NCBI RefSeq assembly: GCF_008271805.1
Contig: NZ_VSRY01000152.1
Location: 1-64,000, forward strand
Origin: Streptomyces sp. TRM49041
GTDB lineage: Bacteria > Actinomycetota > Actinomycetes > Streptomycetales > Streptomycetaceae
Reading direction: 5' to 3'
DNA length: 64,000 nucleotides
Shown: positions 33,984 through 41,679 of the stretch, in pieces
Position numbering within the stretch: the first letter of the stretch is position 1
Layout: the number at the start of each line of letters is the position of its first letter
Notes under the pieces: model-generated
Database searches by the model: none
What the model saw: the letters and a program-made list of their open reading frames with translations, nothing else
What the model was told of the DNA's origin: nothing
Position numbers and translations under genes: made by a program

Positions 33984-34103
33984 CCGCGAGAGGCTATTCC
34001 GGCCGGTGCGAGCACAGGCACCACCCACACCGGACGATCCACCGGAACGAAGATCAACGAGAGGGAAACCCTCCGATTGATCACGACTCGATACGCGCCC
34101 TAG
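33984..34103 (-). repeat. Right terminal inverted repeat of the nested unit
   Basis: 120-bp partner of 32228-32347. It ends in CTAG only 15 bp before the start codon of the next gene. Confidence 0.9.
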
Positions 34104-34118
34104 GGCCCTGGAGGCGGC

Positions 34119-34946
34119 ATGAGGGAGCTGTTGTACCTGTCCAGTGCGAAGCTCGCAGACTTCCTGCCCGAGAAGGGCGGTGGGTTCTCCGGTCGGGCAG
34201 TGGAGGCGGAAGTGTCGGCGCTCGGCGCGGGTATGCGCCTGGCAGTGGGTGAATCCACGTCCGTTGAAGACTCACTGGGGGAGCGCTTACAGCAGGTGCT
34301 TGATCACGTCAGTGCCAAGTGTGAGGCGCACACGAACATCCCGGACTCCTGCGAGTCGCTCACCGCCTATGACTGGCTTGAGTTCACAGGGTTCTTCCGC
34401 CATGGGCCCAGGGTGAGGGACTGGGGACTCATCGACAGAGGTGTGTACACGTTCATGTCGATTGAAGATCCGTCGTGCGCGCTGAGGCACAGTGACGACA
34501 GCTGCGCCGGTGTTCAGGTCATCCTCTGTGGTTCACGGCATCATGTCCTGACCGAGACTGAGGCTCCACCGACGCGAATGGGGTCCGGGTCTGACTGGTT
34601 GCATGATCTGGCCGCTGCCTTGGTCGAGAGGGAAGGGCAAGGAGATACGTTGTTGCCGGATGACCTTGATTCCACGAGCCGGCGCGACAAAGAGTTCGCT
34701 GCGCGTTCTGCCTACGACATGCTTTTGACCGAGTACGAAGGGCCCGCGTACCTTCACGGCCACGCCCGAGTGTTGTGCAACTTCCCTCCTGGGGTGTGGC
34801 AGCACAGGTTGATCGTGGCGACCCCCTTGTATGTGGAGGCTGTACCGCGTCCCCGGCGCGGAGCCATCGCGATCGCTGGGCAGTCGGCTCCTGTCGGCGT
34901 GTGGCAGCGATTGCGGCGGGCCATGCGTCGAGAGGCGCGAAGGTGA
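34119..34946 (+). CDS. DUF7019 / SAVMC3_10250-like protein
   Basis: A 275-residue cytoplasmic protein. The N-terminus MRELLYLSSAKLADFLPE is the signature I associate with the SAVMC3_10250 (DUF7019) family; HGPRVRDWGLIDRGVYTF and LCGSRHHVL follow in the core. The function is unknown; members are scattered in Streptomyces accessory DNA. The ATG at 34119 is preceded by GGAGG. The nested unit inserted 15 bp upstream, so its native promoter is displaced and transcription may now come from the inverted repeat. Confidence 0.65.
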   Translation: MRELLYLSSAKLADFLPEKGGGFSGRAVEAEVSALGAGMRLAVGESTSVEDSLGERLQQVLDHVSAKCEAHTNIPDSCESLTAYDWLEFTGFFRHGPRVRDWGLIDRGVYTFMSIEDPSCALRHSDDSCAGVQVILCGSRHHVLTETEAPPTRMGSGSDWLHDLAAALVEREGQGDTLLPDDLDSTSRRDKEFAARSAYDMLLTEYEGPAYLHGHARVLCNFPPGVWQHRLIVATPLYVEAVPRPRRGAIAIAGQSAPVGVWQRLRRAMRREARR

Positions 34947-34978
34947 AAAGCTAATGTAGCCCTGTATGGGTATAGCCG

Positions 34979-34995
34979 CAGATGGATACGGCTAT
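34979..34995. repeat. attR core of the integrated element
   Basis: 17-bp core identical to 25170-25186. On its left, ATAGCCG at 34972-34978 pairs with CGGCTAT at 34989-34995 (10-nt spacer), the partial dyad expected in a serine-integrase attP arm. Confidence 0.85.
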
Positions 34996-35047
34996 TTAGG
35001 TCGGCCCCACCGGCAAGAAGCTGCTACCGCTGACGGTCGTCAAGTAG
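34979..35047 (+). pseudogene. Displaced 3' end of the radical SAM gene
   Basis: In the target gene's frame this reads QMDTAI, stop, VGPTGKKLLPLTVVK, stop: the original chromosomal C-terminus, now cut off by 9.8 kb. One codon after the core is TAG where glutamine (CAG/CAA) is expected. This fits decay after it stopped being translated. Confidence 0.8.
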
Positions 35048-35118
35048 GGAGCGGGCGCCGCGTAACGTCCGGGCAACGGCCTGTCCTCGGAGAAACCCCG
35101 AGGGCGGGCCGTCGCGTC

Positions 35119-36051
35119 ATGTCCGGCATGGACCTGGAGAAACACCCGCCGCCCGCGCCCGACGGCTGCCTCGTCGCGGCCGTGAGGATCCCGGTGCGGA
35201 TCGTCGTGGTGGCCGTCGTCGTACCCGTACGGATGGTCTGGGACGTCCTCGCCCTGTGCGCCCGCACCTTCGACCGCACCGTGCTCCGCCCGCTGGGCCG
35301 TGCCCTCTTCGTGATTCCGCTCACCTGGCTGTGGCACCGGGTGCTGGCACCGCTGGGGTACGGGGTCGCGTGGCTGGCGGCGGCGCTGGTCACATACGGG
35401 CTCGTACGCCCCGGGGGATGGCTGTGGCGCCGGGTCCTCGTGCCGCTCGGGCGGGGTCTGGCGTGGCTGGTCGCGTACGGCGTGGTGGTGCCCGCCCGGT
35501 GGCTGTGGCGGTGGGTGCTCGTGCCGCTGGGCGCCGTGGTGGTGTGGCCGGCCCGTGTGCTGGGCGCCGTGGTGGTGTGGCTGGTCGGGGCCCTGGTCGT
35601 GGCGCCCGCCGGCGCGCTGTACCGGTGGGTGCTCACGCCCCTCGGGCGGGCGCTGGTGGTCGTCGGCCGGGAGGTCGCCGACGCGTTCGGCGTCGCCTGG
35701 CGTGTCGCCGGGTACGTGTCGCGGGCCTTCGGGCGGGCGGTCAAGTGGCTGGCCCGGCAGCTGGTCGGCCGTCCGGCCGCCTGGTTCTACCGTGAGGTGT
35801 GCACGCCCGTCGGGCACCGGCTCCGGGACGGCCTCTGGCTCCCGGCCCGCGACGCCGCCCGCGGCGCGCTCACGGCCGCCCGTGAGACCCTGCACCGGGC
35901 CCGCCGCGACGCGTGGCGCGCCCTGGTCGGCGGGGAAGCGGGCGTGCGGCCCGTGGGGGAAGGTTCCGTTCCGGCGCGTACCCTGGGCAGTACGACGACT
36001 GTTCCCGGCGCGGCGCCCGCCCCCGAGGTCTCCCCGCACCAGCGGGGATGA
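35119..36051 (+). CDS. Trp-rich repeat membrane protein
   Basis: A 310-residue hypothetical protein built from repeated ~30-residue hydrophobic units containing W-L-W-x2-V-L-x-P-L-G (TWLWHRVLAPLG, GWLWRRVLVPLG, RWLWRWVLVPLG, ALYRWVLTPLG). These are separated by hydrophobic spans such as LAWLVAYGVVVPA. A basic amphipathic C-terminal third follows (FGRAVKWLARQLVG...ARETLHRARRDAWRAL). I do not recognise a family; the repeats suggest membrane-embedded or membrane-peripheral helices. It belongs to the chromosome right of attR, between the radical SAM protein and its TIGR03936 partner. The ATG at 35119 is chosen; an ATG at 35128 is possible. Confidence 0.7.
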   Translation: MSGMDLEKHPPPAPDGCLVAAVRIPVRIVVVAVVVPVRMVWDVLALCARTFDRTVLRPLGRALFVIPLTWLWHRVLAPLGYGVAWLAAALVTYGLVRPGGWLWRRVLVPLGRGLAWLVAYGVVVPARWLWRWVLVPLGAVVVWPARVLGAVVVWLVGALVVAPAGALYRWVLTPLGRALVVVGREVADAFGVAWRVAGYVSRAFGRAVKWLARQLVGRPAAWFYREVCTPVGHRLRDGLWLPARDAARGALTAARETLHRARRDAWRALVGGEAGVRPVGEGSVPARTLGSTTTVPGAAPAPEVSPHQRG

Positions 36052-36176
36052 TCCGGGCAGGACCCCCGGGGCTGCCACCCGCATCCGGTGGGCGGCGCGC
36101 CACCGCGCCCGCCCCGCACCGAGGAGAAGAACCACTGGGCAAGCGACAGCCCGAAGGCCCGCCGCCCGCACCGGCG

Positions 36177-36959
36177 GTGCAGCGCATCCGACTGCGCTAC
36201 ACCAAGCGCGGCCGCCTCCGGTTCACCAGCCACCGAGACTTCCAGCGCGCGTTCGAGCGCGCGCTGCGCCGCGCCGAGGTGCCCATGGCGTACTCGGCCG
36301 GCTTCACGCCCCACCCCAAGGTCTCCTACGCCAACGCCGCGCCGACCGGCACCGGCTCCGAGGCCGAGTACCTGGAGATCGCACTCACCGAGCCCCGCGA
36401 CCCCGCGAAGCTGCGGGAGCTGCTCGACGCGTCCCTGCCGGACGGTCTCGACGTCACCGACGCGGTCGAGGCCCGTACCTCCGGCCTCGCCGACCGGCTC
36501 ACCGCCTCCGTGTGGGAGATCCGGCTCGACGGGGTCGAGCCTGAGGACGTGGAGAAGGCCGTCGGCGCGTTCCTCGCGGCCGGTACCGTGGACGTCCAGC
36601 GGAAGACGAAGAACGGCCTGCGTACCTTCGACGCCCGCGCCGCCGTGGCCGGGCTCGAGACCGTTCCCGTCCCGGCTGATAGGCCCGCGGACGGCCGCTG
36701 TGCGATACTGCGGCTGGTTGTTCGGCACGTGACACCTGCCGTCCGACCCGACGACGTCCTGTCCGGTCTCCGAGCTGTGGCCGACCTGGCGCCGCCGGTC
36801 CCCGCAGCGGTGACCAGGCTGGCGCAGGGGCTCTTCGACGAGGAGTCCGGCACGGTGACCGACCCGCTCGCGCCCGACCGCGAGGCAGTCACGGCCGCCC
36901 CATCCAAGGCCGCCGGACCCGCCGTCGCGACGGCGCCGGAAGGTGCAGGTTCCGCGTAG
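36177..36959 (+). CDS. TIGR03936-family radical-SAM-linked protein (DUF2344)
   Basis: About 260 residues. RIRLRYTKRGRLRFTSHRDFQRAFERALRRAEVPMAYSAGFTPHPKVSYANA is the DUF2344 signature; the protein is normally the partner of the TIGR03960 radical SAM enzyme and in some genomes is fused to it. The function is unknown; a tRNA or translation link has been suggested from neighbourhood. Homology begins about 14 codons before the GTG at 36177. A CTG at 36135 with GAGGAG 8 nt upstream would give MGKRQPEG, so the true start may be this rare codon. Rne/Rng follows 234 bp later. Confidence 0.85.
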   Translation: MQRIRLRYTKRGRLRFTSHRDFQRAFERALRRAEVPMAYSAGFTPHPKVSYANAAPTGTGSEAEYLEIALTEPRDPAKLRELLDASLPDGLDVTDAVEARTSGLADRLTASVWEIRLDGVEPEDVEKAVGAFLAAGTVDVQRKTKNGLRTFDARAAVAGLETVPVPADRPADGRCAILRLVVRHVTPAVRPDDVLSGLRAVADLAPPVPAAVTRLAQGLFDEESGTVTDPLAPDREAVTAAPSKAAGPAVATAPEGAGSA

Positions 36960-37193
36960 GAGCGGTCGTCGAAGCGCGGCCCTGGTACTGGGAACCCATC
37001 TGGGCCGGGCCGCGTGCAGACACAACAGACTTTCGCCAGGCCGTGCGCAGAAGGTGTACGGAACCGGCGAGCCAGACATACAGCTCCCGTGCGGCGCCCG
37101 CGCCCCGGACGGCGGCCATCGCGCATCGCGCGGTGCGGCGGCCGGACCGGAAACAGACGCGGCGCCCGGGAGCGTGACGGGAGAACCGCCCGC

Positions 37194-40100
37194 ATGCTCG
37201 AGCCGAACGAAACCGGCACCGCCGGTATCAGCGAAGAGAACGACAACAACTCACCCAGCGACACGCTGCCCCCGCGCCGTCGGCGCCGTGCCGCGTCGCG
37301 CCCCGCCGGGCCGCCCACCGGCGCGGCCGAGACCGCCGCGGAGACCGTGACGGTGACCGCCGCCGCGGCGCCGGTGGAGGCCACCGCGTCCGTCGTCGCC
37401 GACGGGCTCGCGGAGGAGCCCGCCGAGACCGCTGCCGCACCGGCACGCCCGCGCCGCCGCGCCACCCGTAAGACCGCCGCGCCCGCGCCTGCCTCCGTCG
37501 AGGCCCAGGAGCCCGCTGTGGCCGCCGAGGCCGCCGCGTCCGAGGCGGCCGCGTCCGTCGAGGAGCCGGCTGCCCCGGCCCGTACGCGTCGCCGTGCCAC
37601 CCGCAAGGCGACGGCGCCCGCCGCCGAGAGCGCCGAGACCGCCGCGACGACTCAGACCCCGGAGTCCCGGGAGCCCGCCGAGGCGGCCGCGCCCGTCGAG
37701 GAGCCGGCCGCCCCGGCCCGTACGCGTCGCCGCGCCACCCGCAAGGCGGCCGCGCCCGCCGCGGAGGTCACCGGGACCACCGGGACGCAGGAAGCCGCGG
37801 AAGCCGTGGAGGCCGTCGAGGCCGAGGCCCCGGCCGCCGAGGAGGCCCAGCCGGCCGCCGCCCCCGCGCGTACGCGTCGCCGTGCCACCCGTAAGGCGGC
37901 CGCGCCCGCCGCGCCGGTGGAGCCCGAGGCCGTCGCGGAGGCCGAGGAGGAGGCCGAGGCGGGCGAGACCCTGCCCGCCGACACCGTCGCGCAGATCACC
38001 GCCCCCGACGAGGCGGGCGATGTCGCGGCCGCCGAGCAGGCCGCCGTCCGTGGCCGTACACGCCGTCGCGTGGCCGCCCCGAAGTTCACCGCCGAGCGGG
38101 CGGAGGCGCCCGAGCGCGGCCGCCGCCCCTCGCGCCCCGCCGTCCCGGTATTCCAGGCTCCGGTCTTCGCCGAGCCCATGTTCCAGACTCCGGAGACCGC
38201 CGCCGCCGCGGCCGCAGCGGAAGCCGCCGCCGAGTCCGCGGAGGCCGTGGAGGCCGAGGAGGAGACGGCCGGTACCGCCCCGGTGGCCGAGCCGGCCGTC
38301 GAGCGACCGGAGACCGGTGGCCGCCGTCGCCGCCGCCGTCGCGGCGAGCCCGCGGAGGCCGCCCAGCCGGTGGAGCCCGCCCCGCCCGTGGAGGCCGTCG
38401 AGGCCGTCGAGGCCGAGCCCGCCGAGGCGGAGGCCGAGCAGGCCGTCGCCGAGGGCGAGGAGCAGGACGAGTTCGAGGAGCGCCCGTCGCGCCGCCGCCG
38501 CAGGGGTGGCCGCCGTCGCCGCCGTGGTGAGTCCGCCGAGGCCGAGGAGGCGGAGGAGACCACCGGAGCCGAGGCCGAGGCGGAACGCGCCGAGGCGGAG
38601 TACGAGGCCGAGGAGCCCGAGGAGGAGACCGCCGAGGGCGAAGCCACCCCGTCGGCCGCCGGTACGAGCAGCTCGCGCCGCCGTCGCCGCCGTCGCCGCC
38701 GCACCGGCGAGCCCGCGGGCGAGGCCGAGGCGCCGGCCGAGGAGGACGGCGTCCGTACGGTCGTCAAGGTCCGCGAGCCGCGCCCCGCGCGGGAGAAGGC
38801 CGAGCCGTCCGACGAGGTGCAGTCCATCAAGGGCTCCACCCGCCTGGAGGCGAAGAAGCAGCGCCGCCGCGAGGGCCGTGAGCAGGGCCGCCGCCGTGTG
38901 CCGATCATCACCGAGGCCGAGTTCCTGGCCCGCCGCGAGGCCGTCGAGCGGGTCATGGTGGTCCGCCAGAGCGGCGAGCGCACCCAGATCGGCGTCCTCG
39001 AGGACAATGTGCTCGTCGAGCACTACGTCAACAAGGAACAGGCCACCAGCTACGTCGGCAACGTCTACCTGGGCAAGGTCCAGAACGTCCTGCCGTCCAT
39101 GGAGGCCGCGTTCGTCGACATCGGCAAGGGCCGCAACGCGGTCCTGTACGCCGGTGAGGTCAACTTCGAGGCGCTCGGCATGGCCAACGGGCCGCGCCGG
39201 ATCGAGACCGCGCTCAAGTCCGGCCAGTCGGTCCTCGTCCAGGTGACGAAGGACCCGATCGGCCACAAGGGCGCCCGCCTCACCAGCCAGGTGTCCCTGC
39301 CCGGCCGCTACCTGGTGTACGTGCCCGAGGGCTCGATGACCGGAATCAGCCGCAAGCTGCCCGACACCGAGCGCGCCCGTCTGAAGACCATCCTCAAGAA
39401 GATCGTCCCCGAGGACGCGGGCGTCATCGTGCGCACCGCCGCCGAGGGCGCGAGCGAGGACGAGCTGCGCCGTGACGTCGAGCGGCTCCAGGCGCAGTGG
39501 GAGGAGATCCAGAAGAAGGCGAAGAACGGCAACGCTCCCACCCTTCTCTACGGCGAGCCGGACATGACCGTCCGGGTCGTCCGCGACATCTTCAACGAGG
39601 ACTTCTCGAAGGTCATCGTCAGCGGCGACGACGCGTGGGAGACCATCCACGGCTATGTCTCGCACGTGGCGCCCGACCTGGCGGACCGGCTGCAGCGCTG
39701 GACGTCCGAGGTCGACGTCTTCGCGACGTACCGGATCGACGAGCAGCTGATGAAGGCGCTGGACCGCAAGGTCTGGCTGCCGTCCGGCGGCTCGCTGGTG
39801 ATCGACAAGACCGAGGCCATGGTCGTGGTCGATGTCAACACCGGCAAGTTCACGGGCCAGGGCGGCAACCTCGAGGAGACCGTGACGAGGAACAACCTCG
39901 AAGCGGCCGAGGAGATCGTCCGCCAGCTGCGGCTGCGCGACCTCGGCGGCATCGTCGTCATCGACTTCATCGACATGGTGCTGGAGTCCAACCGGGACCT
40001 GGTGCTGCGGCGCCTGCTGGAGTGCCTGGGCCGGGACCGTACGAAGCACCAGGTCGCCGAGGTCACGTCGCTGGGCCTGGTCCAGATGACCCGTAAGCGG

Positions 40101-41345
40101 GTCGGCCAGGGCCTGCTGGAGTCGTTCTCGGAGACCTGCGTGCACTGCAACGGGCGCGGTGTCATCGTCCACATGGAGCAGCCGAGCACCGCGGGCGGCG
40201 GCGGCAAGCGTGCGCGTAAGCGCGGCCGCGGCGGTGCCGAGCAGGCCGAACCCGTGGAGGCGCCGGCGGCCGTCGAGGCGCCCGTGGCCGTGGAGGCCCC
40301 GGCCGAGACCGCCCGGGTCGCCGAGCCGGAGCCCGCGTTCGCCCCGGACGAGGAGCTGTACTCCAGCGCCGCCGAGGCCGAGGCCGCCGCGTCCCGTGGC
40401 CGTACGCGCCGCCGGGCGACCCGCAGGGCTTCGGCCCCGTCCGGTGCCCCGAAGGCCGCTGAGCCCGTCACGGTCACGGAGCCGGAGGCCGTCCCGGTCG
40501 CCGAGCCCGAGTCCGTCGCGGTCACGCCCGAGGCGGCCGCCGCCGAGCCGGCTCCGCAGGGCCGTGCGCGTCGCCGGGCGACCCGTAAGGTGTCGGCCCC
40601 GGCCGGCCCGCCGAAGGCCGCCGAGGCCGCCGAGGCACCCGAGGCACCCGAGGCACCCGAGGCCGTGGAGGCCCCGGTGACCCCGGCCGCCGAGCCGGAG
40701 CCCGCGCCGGTCGCGGAGCCCGAGACGCCCGCCGCCGAGCCTGCCCCCGAGAGCGCCCCGCAGGGCCGTACGCGTCGCCGGGCGACCCGTAAGGTATCGG
40801 CCCCGGCCGGTCCGCCGAAGGCCGCCGAGGCCCCGGCCGCCGTCACGCCCGCCGCCCCCGCGCCGGCCGCCGTCGAGGAGCCGGGGGCCGAGGAGCCGGG
40901 GGCCGAGGAGCCGGTCGCTCCGGAGCCGGCCGCCGAGGCGCCCGCCCCCGTGGCGGCCCCGCCGAGGGCGCGCCGCCGGGCGGTCCGTAAGGTCACCGCT
41001 CCCGCCGGTTCCCCGGCGGGCGCCGAGGAGGCCGCGGTCGTCGTCGTGAGCAGCGCCGCGGCGGAGCCCACAGAGGCGGCCGAGGCGGAGGCCGAGGCCG
41101 AGGCACCGGCCGACGCCAAGAAGGCGGCCCGCAAGACCGCCAAGAAGGCCACGGCCAAGAAGGCCGCCACCAAGAAGACGGCGGCCAAGAAGACCGCGGC
41201 GAAGAAGACGACCGCCAAGAAGGCCACGGCCACCAAGGCGGCGTCGAAGACGGCGAAGACCGCCAAGTCGGCCAAGCCGGCCAAGAAGACCGCGGCGGCC
41301 GAGCAGTCGGCGGCGCCCTCCGTCACGGCGGTCACGGAGAGCTGA
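37194..41345 (+). CDS. rne: Ribonuclease E/G family endoribonuclease with very long disordered arms
   Basis: 1383 residues, longer than most. The catalytic core occupies about residues 560-1000: S1 domain (TSYVGNVYLGKVQNVLPSMEAAFVDIG), DNase I-like domain with metal ligands D880 (DVNTG) and D924 (VIDFIDM), and zinc-link C982-x2-C985 (CVHC). The N-terminal ~550 residues and the C-terminal ~380 are Ala/Glu/Pro-rich with recurring basic R(T)RRRATRK blocks. The extreme C-terminus is Lys/Ala-rich like histone H1 (KKTAAKKTAAKKTTAKK). These arms should bind RNA and partner proteins. The ATG at 37194 has GGGAG upstream. An intrinsic terminator follows. Confidence 0.95.
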   Translation: MLEPNETGTAGISEENDNNSPSDTLPPRRRRRAASRPAGPPTGAAETAAETVTVTAAAAPVEATASVVADGLAEEPAETAAAPARPRRRATRKTAAPAPASVEAQEPAVAAEAAASEAAASVEEPAAPARTRRRATRKATAPAAESAETAATTQTPESREPAEAAAPVEEPAAPARTRRRATRKAAAPAAEVTGTTGTQEAAEAVEAVEAEAPAAEEAQPAAAPARTRRRATRKAAAPAAPVEPEAVAEAEEEAEAGETLPADTVAQITAPDEAGDVAAAEQAAVRGRTRRRVAAPKFTAERAEAPERGRRPSRPAVPVFQAPVFAEPMFQTPETAAAAAAAEAAAESAEAVEAEEETAGTAPVAEPAVERPETGGRRRRRRRGEPAEAAQPVEPAPPVEAVEAVEAEPAEAEAEQAVAEGEEQDEFEERPSRRRRRGGRRRRRGESAEAEEAEETTGAEAEAERAEAEYEAEEPEEETAEGEATPSAAGTSSSRRRRRRRRRTGEPAGEAEAPAEEDGVRTVVKVREPRPAREKAEPSDEVQSIKGSTRLEAKKQRRREGREQGRRRVPIITEAEFLARREAVERVMVVRQSGERTQIGVLEDNVLVEHYVNKEQATSYVGNVYLGKVQNVLPSMEAAFVDIGKGRNAVLYAGEVNFEALGMANGPRRIETALKSGQSVLVQVTKDPIGHKGARLTSQVSLPGRYLVYVPEGSMTGISRKLPDTERARLKTILKKIVPEDAGVIVRTAAEGASEDELRRDVERLQAQWEEIQKKAKNGNAPTLLYGEPDMTVRVVRDIFNEDFSKVIVSGDDAWETIHGYVSHVAPDLADRLQRWTSEVDVFATYRIDEQLMKALDRKVWLPSGGSLVIDKTEAMVVVDVNTGKFTGQGGNLEETVTRNNLEAAEEIVRQLRLRDLGGIVVIDFIDMVLESNRDLVLRRLLECLGRDRTKHQVAEVTSLGLVQMTRKRVGQGLLESFSETCVHCNGRGVIVHMEQPSTAGGGGKRARKRGRGGAEQAEPVEAPAAVEAPVAVEAPAETARVAEPEPAFAPDEELYSSAAEAEAAASRGRTRRRATRRASAPSGAPKAAEPVTVTEPEAVPVAEPESVAVTPEAAAAEPAPQGRARRRATRKVSAPAGPPKAAEAAEAPEAPEAPEAVEAPVTPAAEPEPAPVAEPETPAAEPAPESAPQGRTRRRATRKVSAPAGPPKAAEAPAAVTPAAPAPAAVEEPGAEEPGAEEPVAPEPAAEAPAPVAAPPRARRRAVRKVTAPAGSPAGAEEAAVVVVSSAAAEPTEAAEAEAEAEAPADAKKAARKTAKKATAKKAATKKTAAKKTAAKKTTAKKATATKAASKTAKTAKSAKPAKKTAAAEQSAAPSVTAVTES

Positions 41346-41377
41346 ACGCCCGGCGAAGACTGGCTGAAATGATCTGT

Positions 41378-41420
41378 GTCCCGCCTCGCATTCCCGCGAG
41401 GCGGGACTCGGGTTTTGTTT
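41378..41420 (+). terminator. Intrinsic terminator after rne
   Basis: 12-bp perfect stem (41378-41389 with 41396-41407), loop attccc, then tcgggttttgttt. It is one of the few classical T-tailed terminators here and closes the rne transcription unit before the polysaccharide cluster. Confidence 0.9.
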
Positions 41421-41679
41421 CGGAATCGATGCTTGAAGGCGTTAACGGCCCGGAAATTGGCAGAGCCATTCCTGATAATGTGACGCCGGTCGATGCCGCC
41501 CACCGCTCCCCACGGAGTGTCCGGGCGGCGCGACTCGGTTCCGGGCCGGACCCGTCCCGGCCATCATCGGTAGGGCGTCGGCATCGCGCCGGAGGGGTTG
41601 ACGCGCGCTCTCGACGAGACGTACGCACACCCCGGACCTCTGCCACAAAGAGCTCTCGCGGTGTTCAAGGAGGACGTCC

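Larger units (their letters stand above)
32228..34103. mobile_element. Transposase-less unit with 120-bp terminal inverted repeats
   Basis: Both ends begin CTAGGGCGCGTATCGAGTCG read inward. CTAG at each edge suggests insertion at a TA or CTAG target with duplication. The inner segment carries a nitroreductase and an immunity-like gene but no recognisable transposase. It therefore looks like a non-autonomous (MITE/passenger-type) transposon mobilised in trans. It is nested within the integrative element, between the integrase promoter and the DUF7019-like gene. Confidence 0.8.
25170..34995. mobile_element. 9.8-kb integrative element with a large serine recombinase
   Basis: It is bounded by 17-bp direct repeats at the 3' end of a radical SAM gene and separates that gene from its normal downstream neighbours. 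The right repeat is followed by a degenerate duplicate of the target gene's 3' end. Content: small proteins, a DUF6879/XRE regulatory pair, a resolvase with a res-like site, a HEPN-like protein, a wHTH-like protein, a large serine recombinase, a nested inverted-repeat unit and a DUF7019-like gene. No phage structural genes and no FtsK/TraB-type transfer gene are visible. I therefore read it as an integrative mobilisable or satellite-type element, or a reduced plasmid, not a complete prophage. Confidence 0.85.

Noticed and set aside
25170..34995. Interpretation as a complete prophage or a classic AICE
   Set aside because: No capsid, terminase, portal, FtsK-like TraSA/TraB or Rep/Prim-Pol genes are visible.
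37251..40172. Minus-strand 973-codon frame opposite rne
   Set aside because: Composition (Gly/Leu/Arg runs) mirrors the repeat-rich sense strand; no domain is visible.
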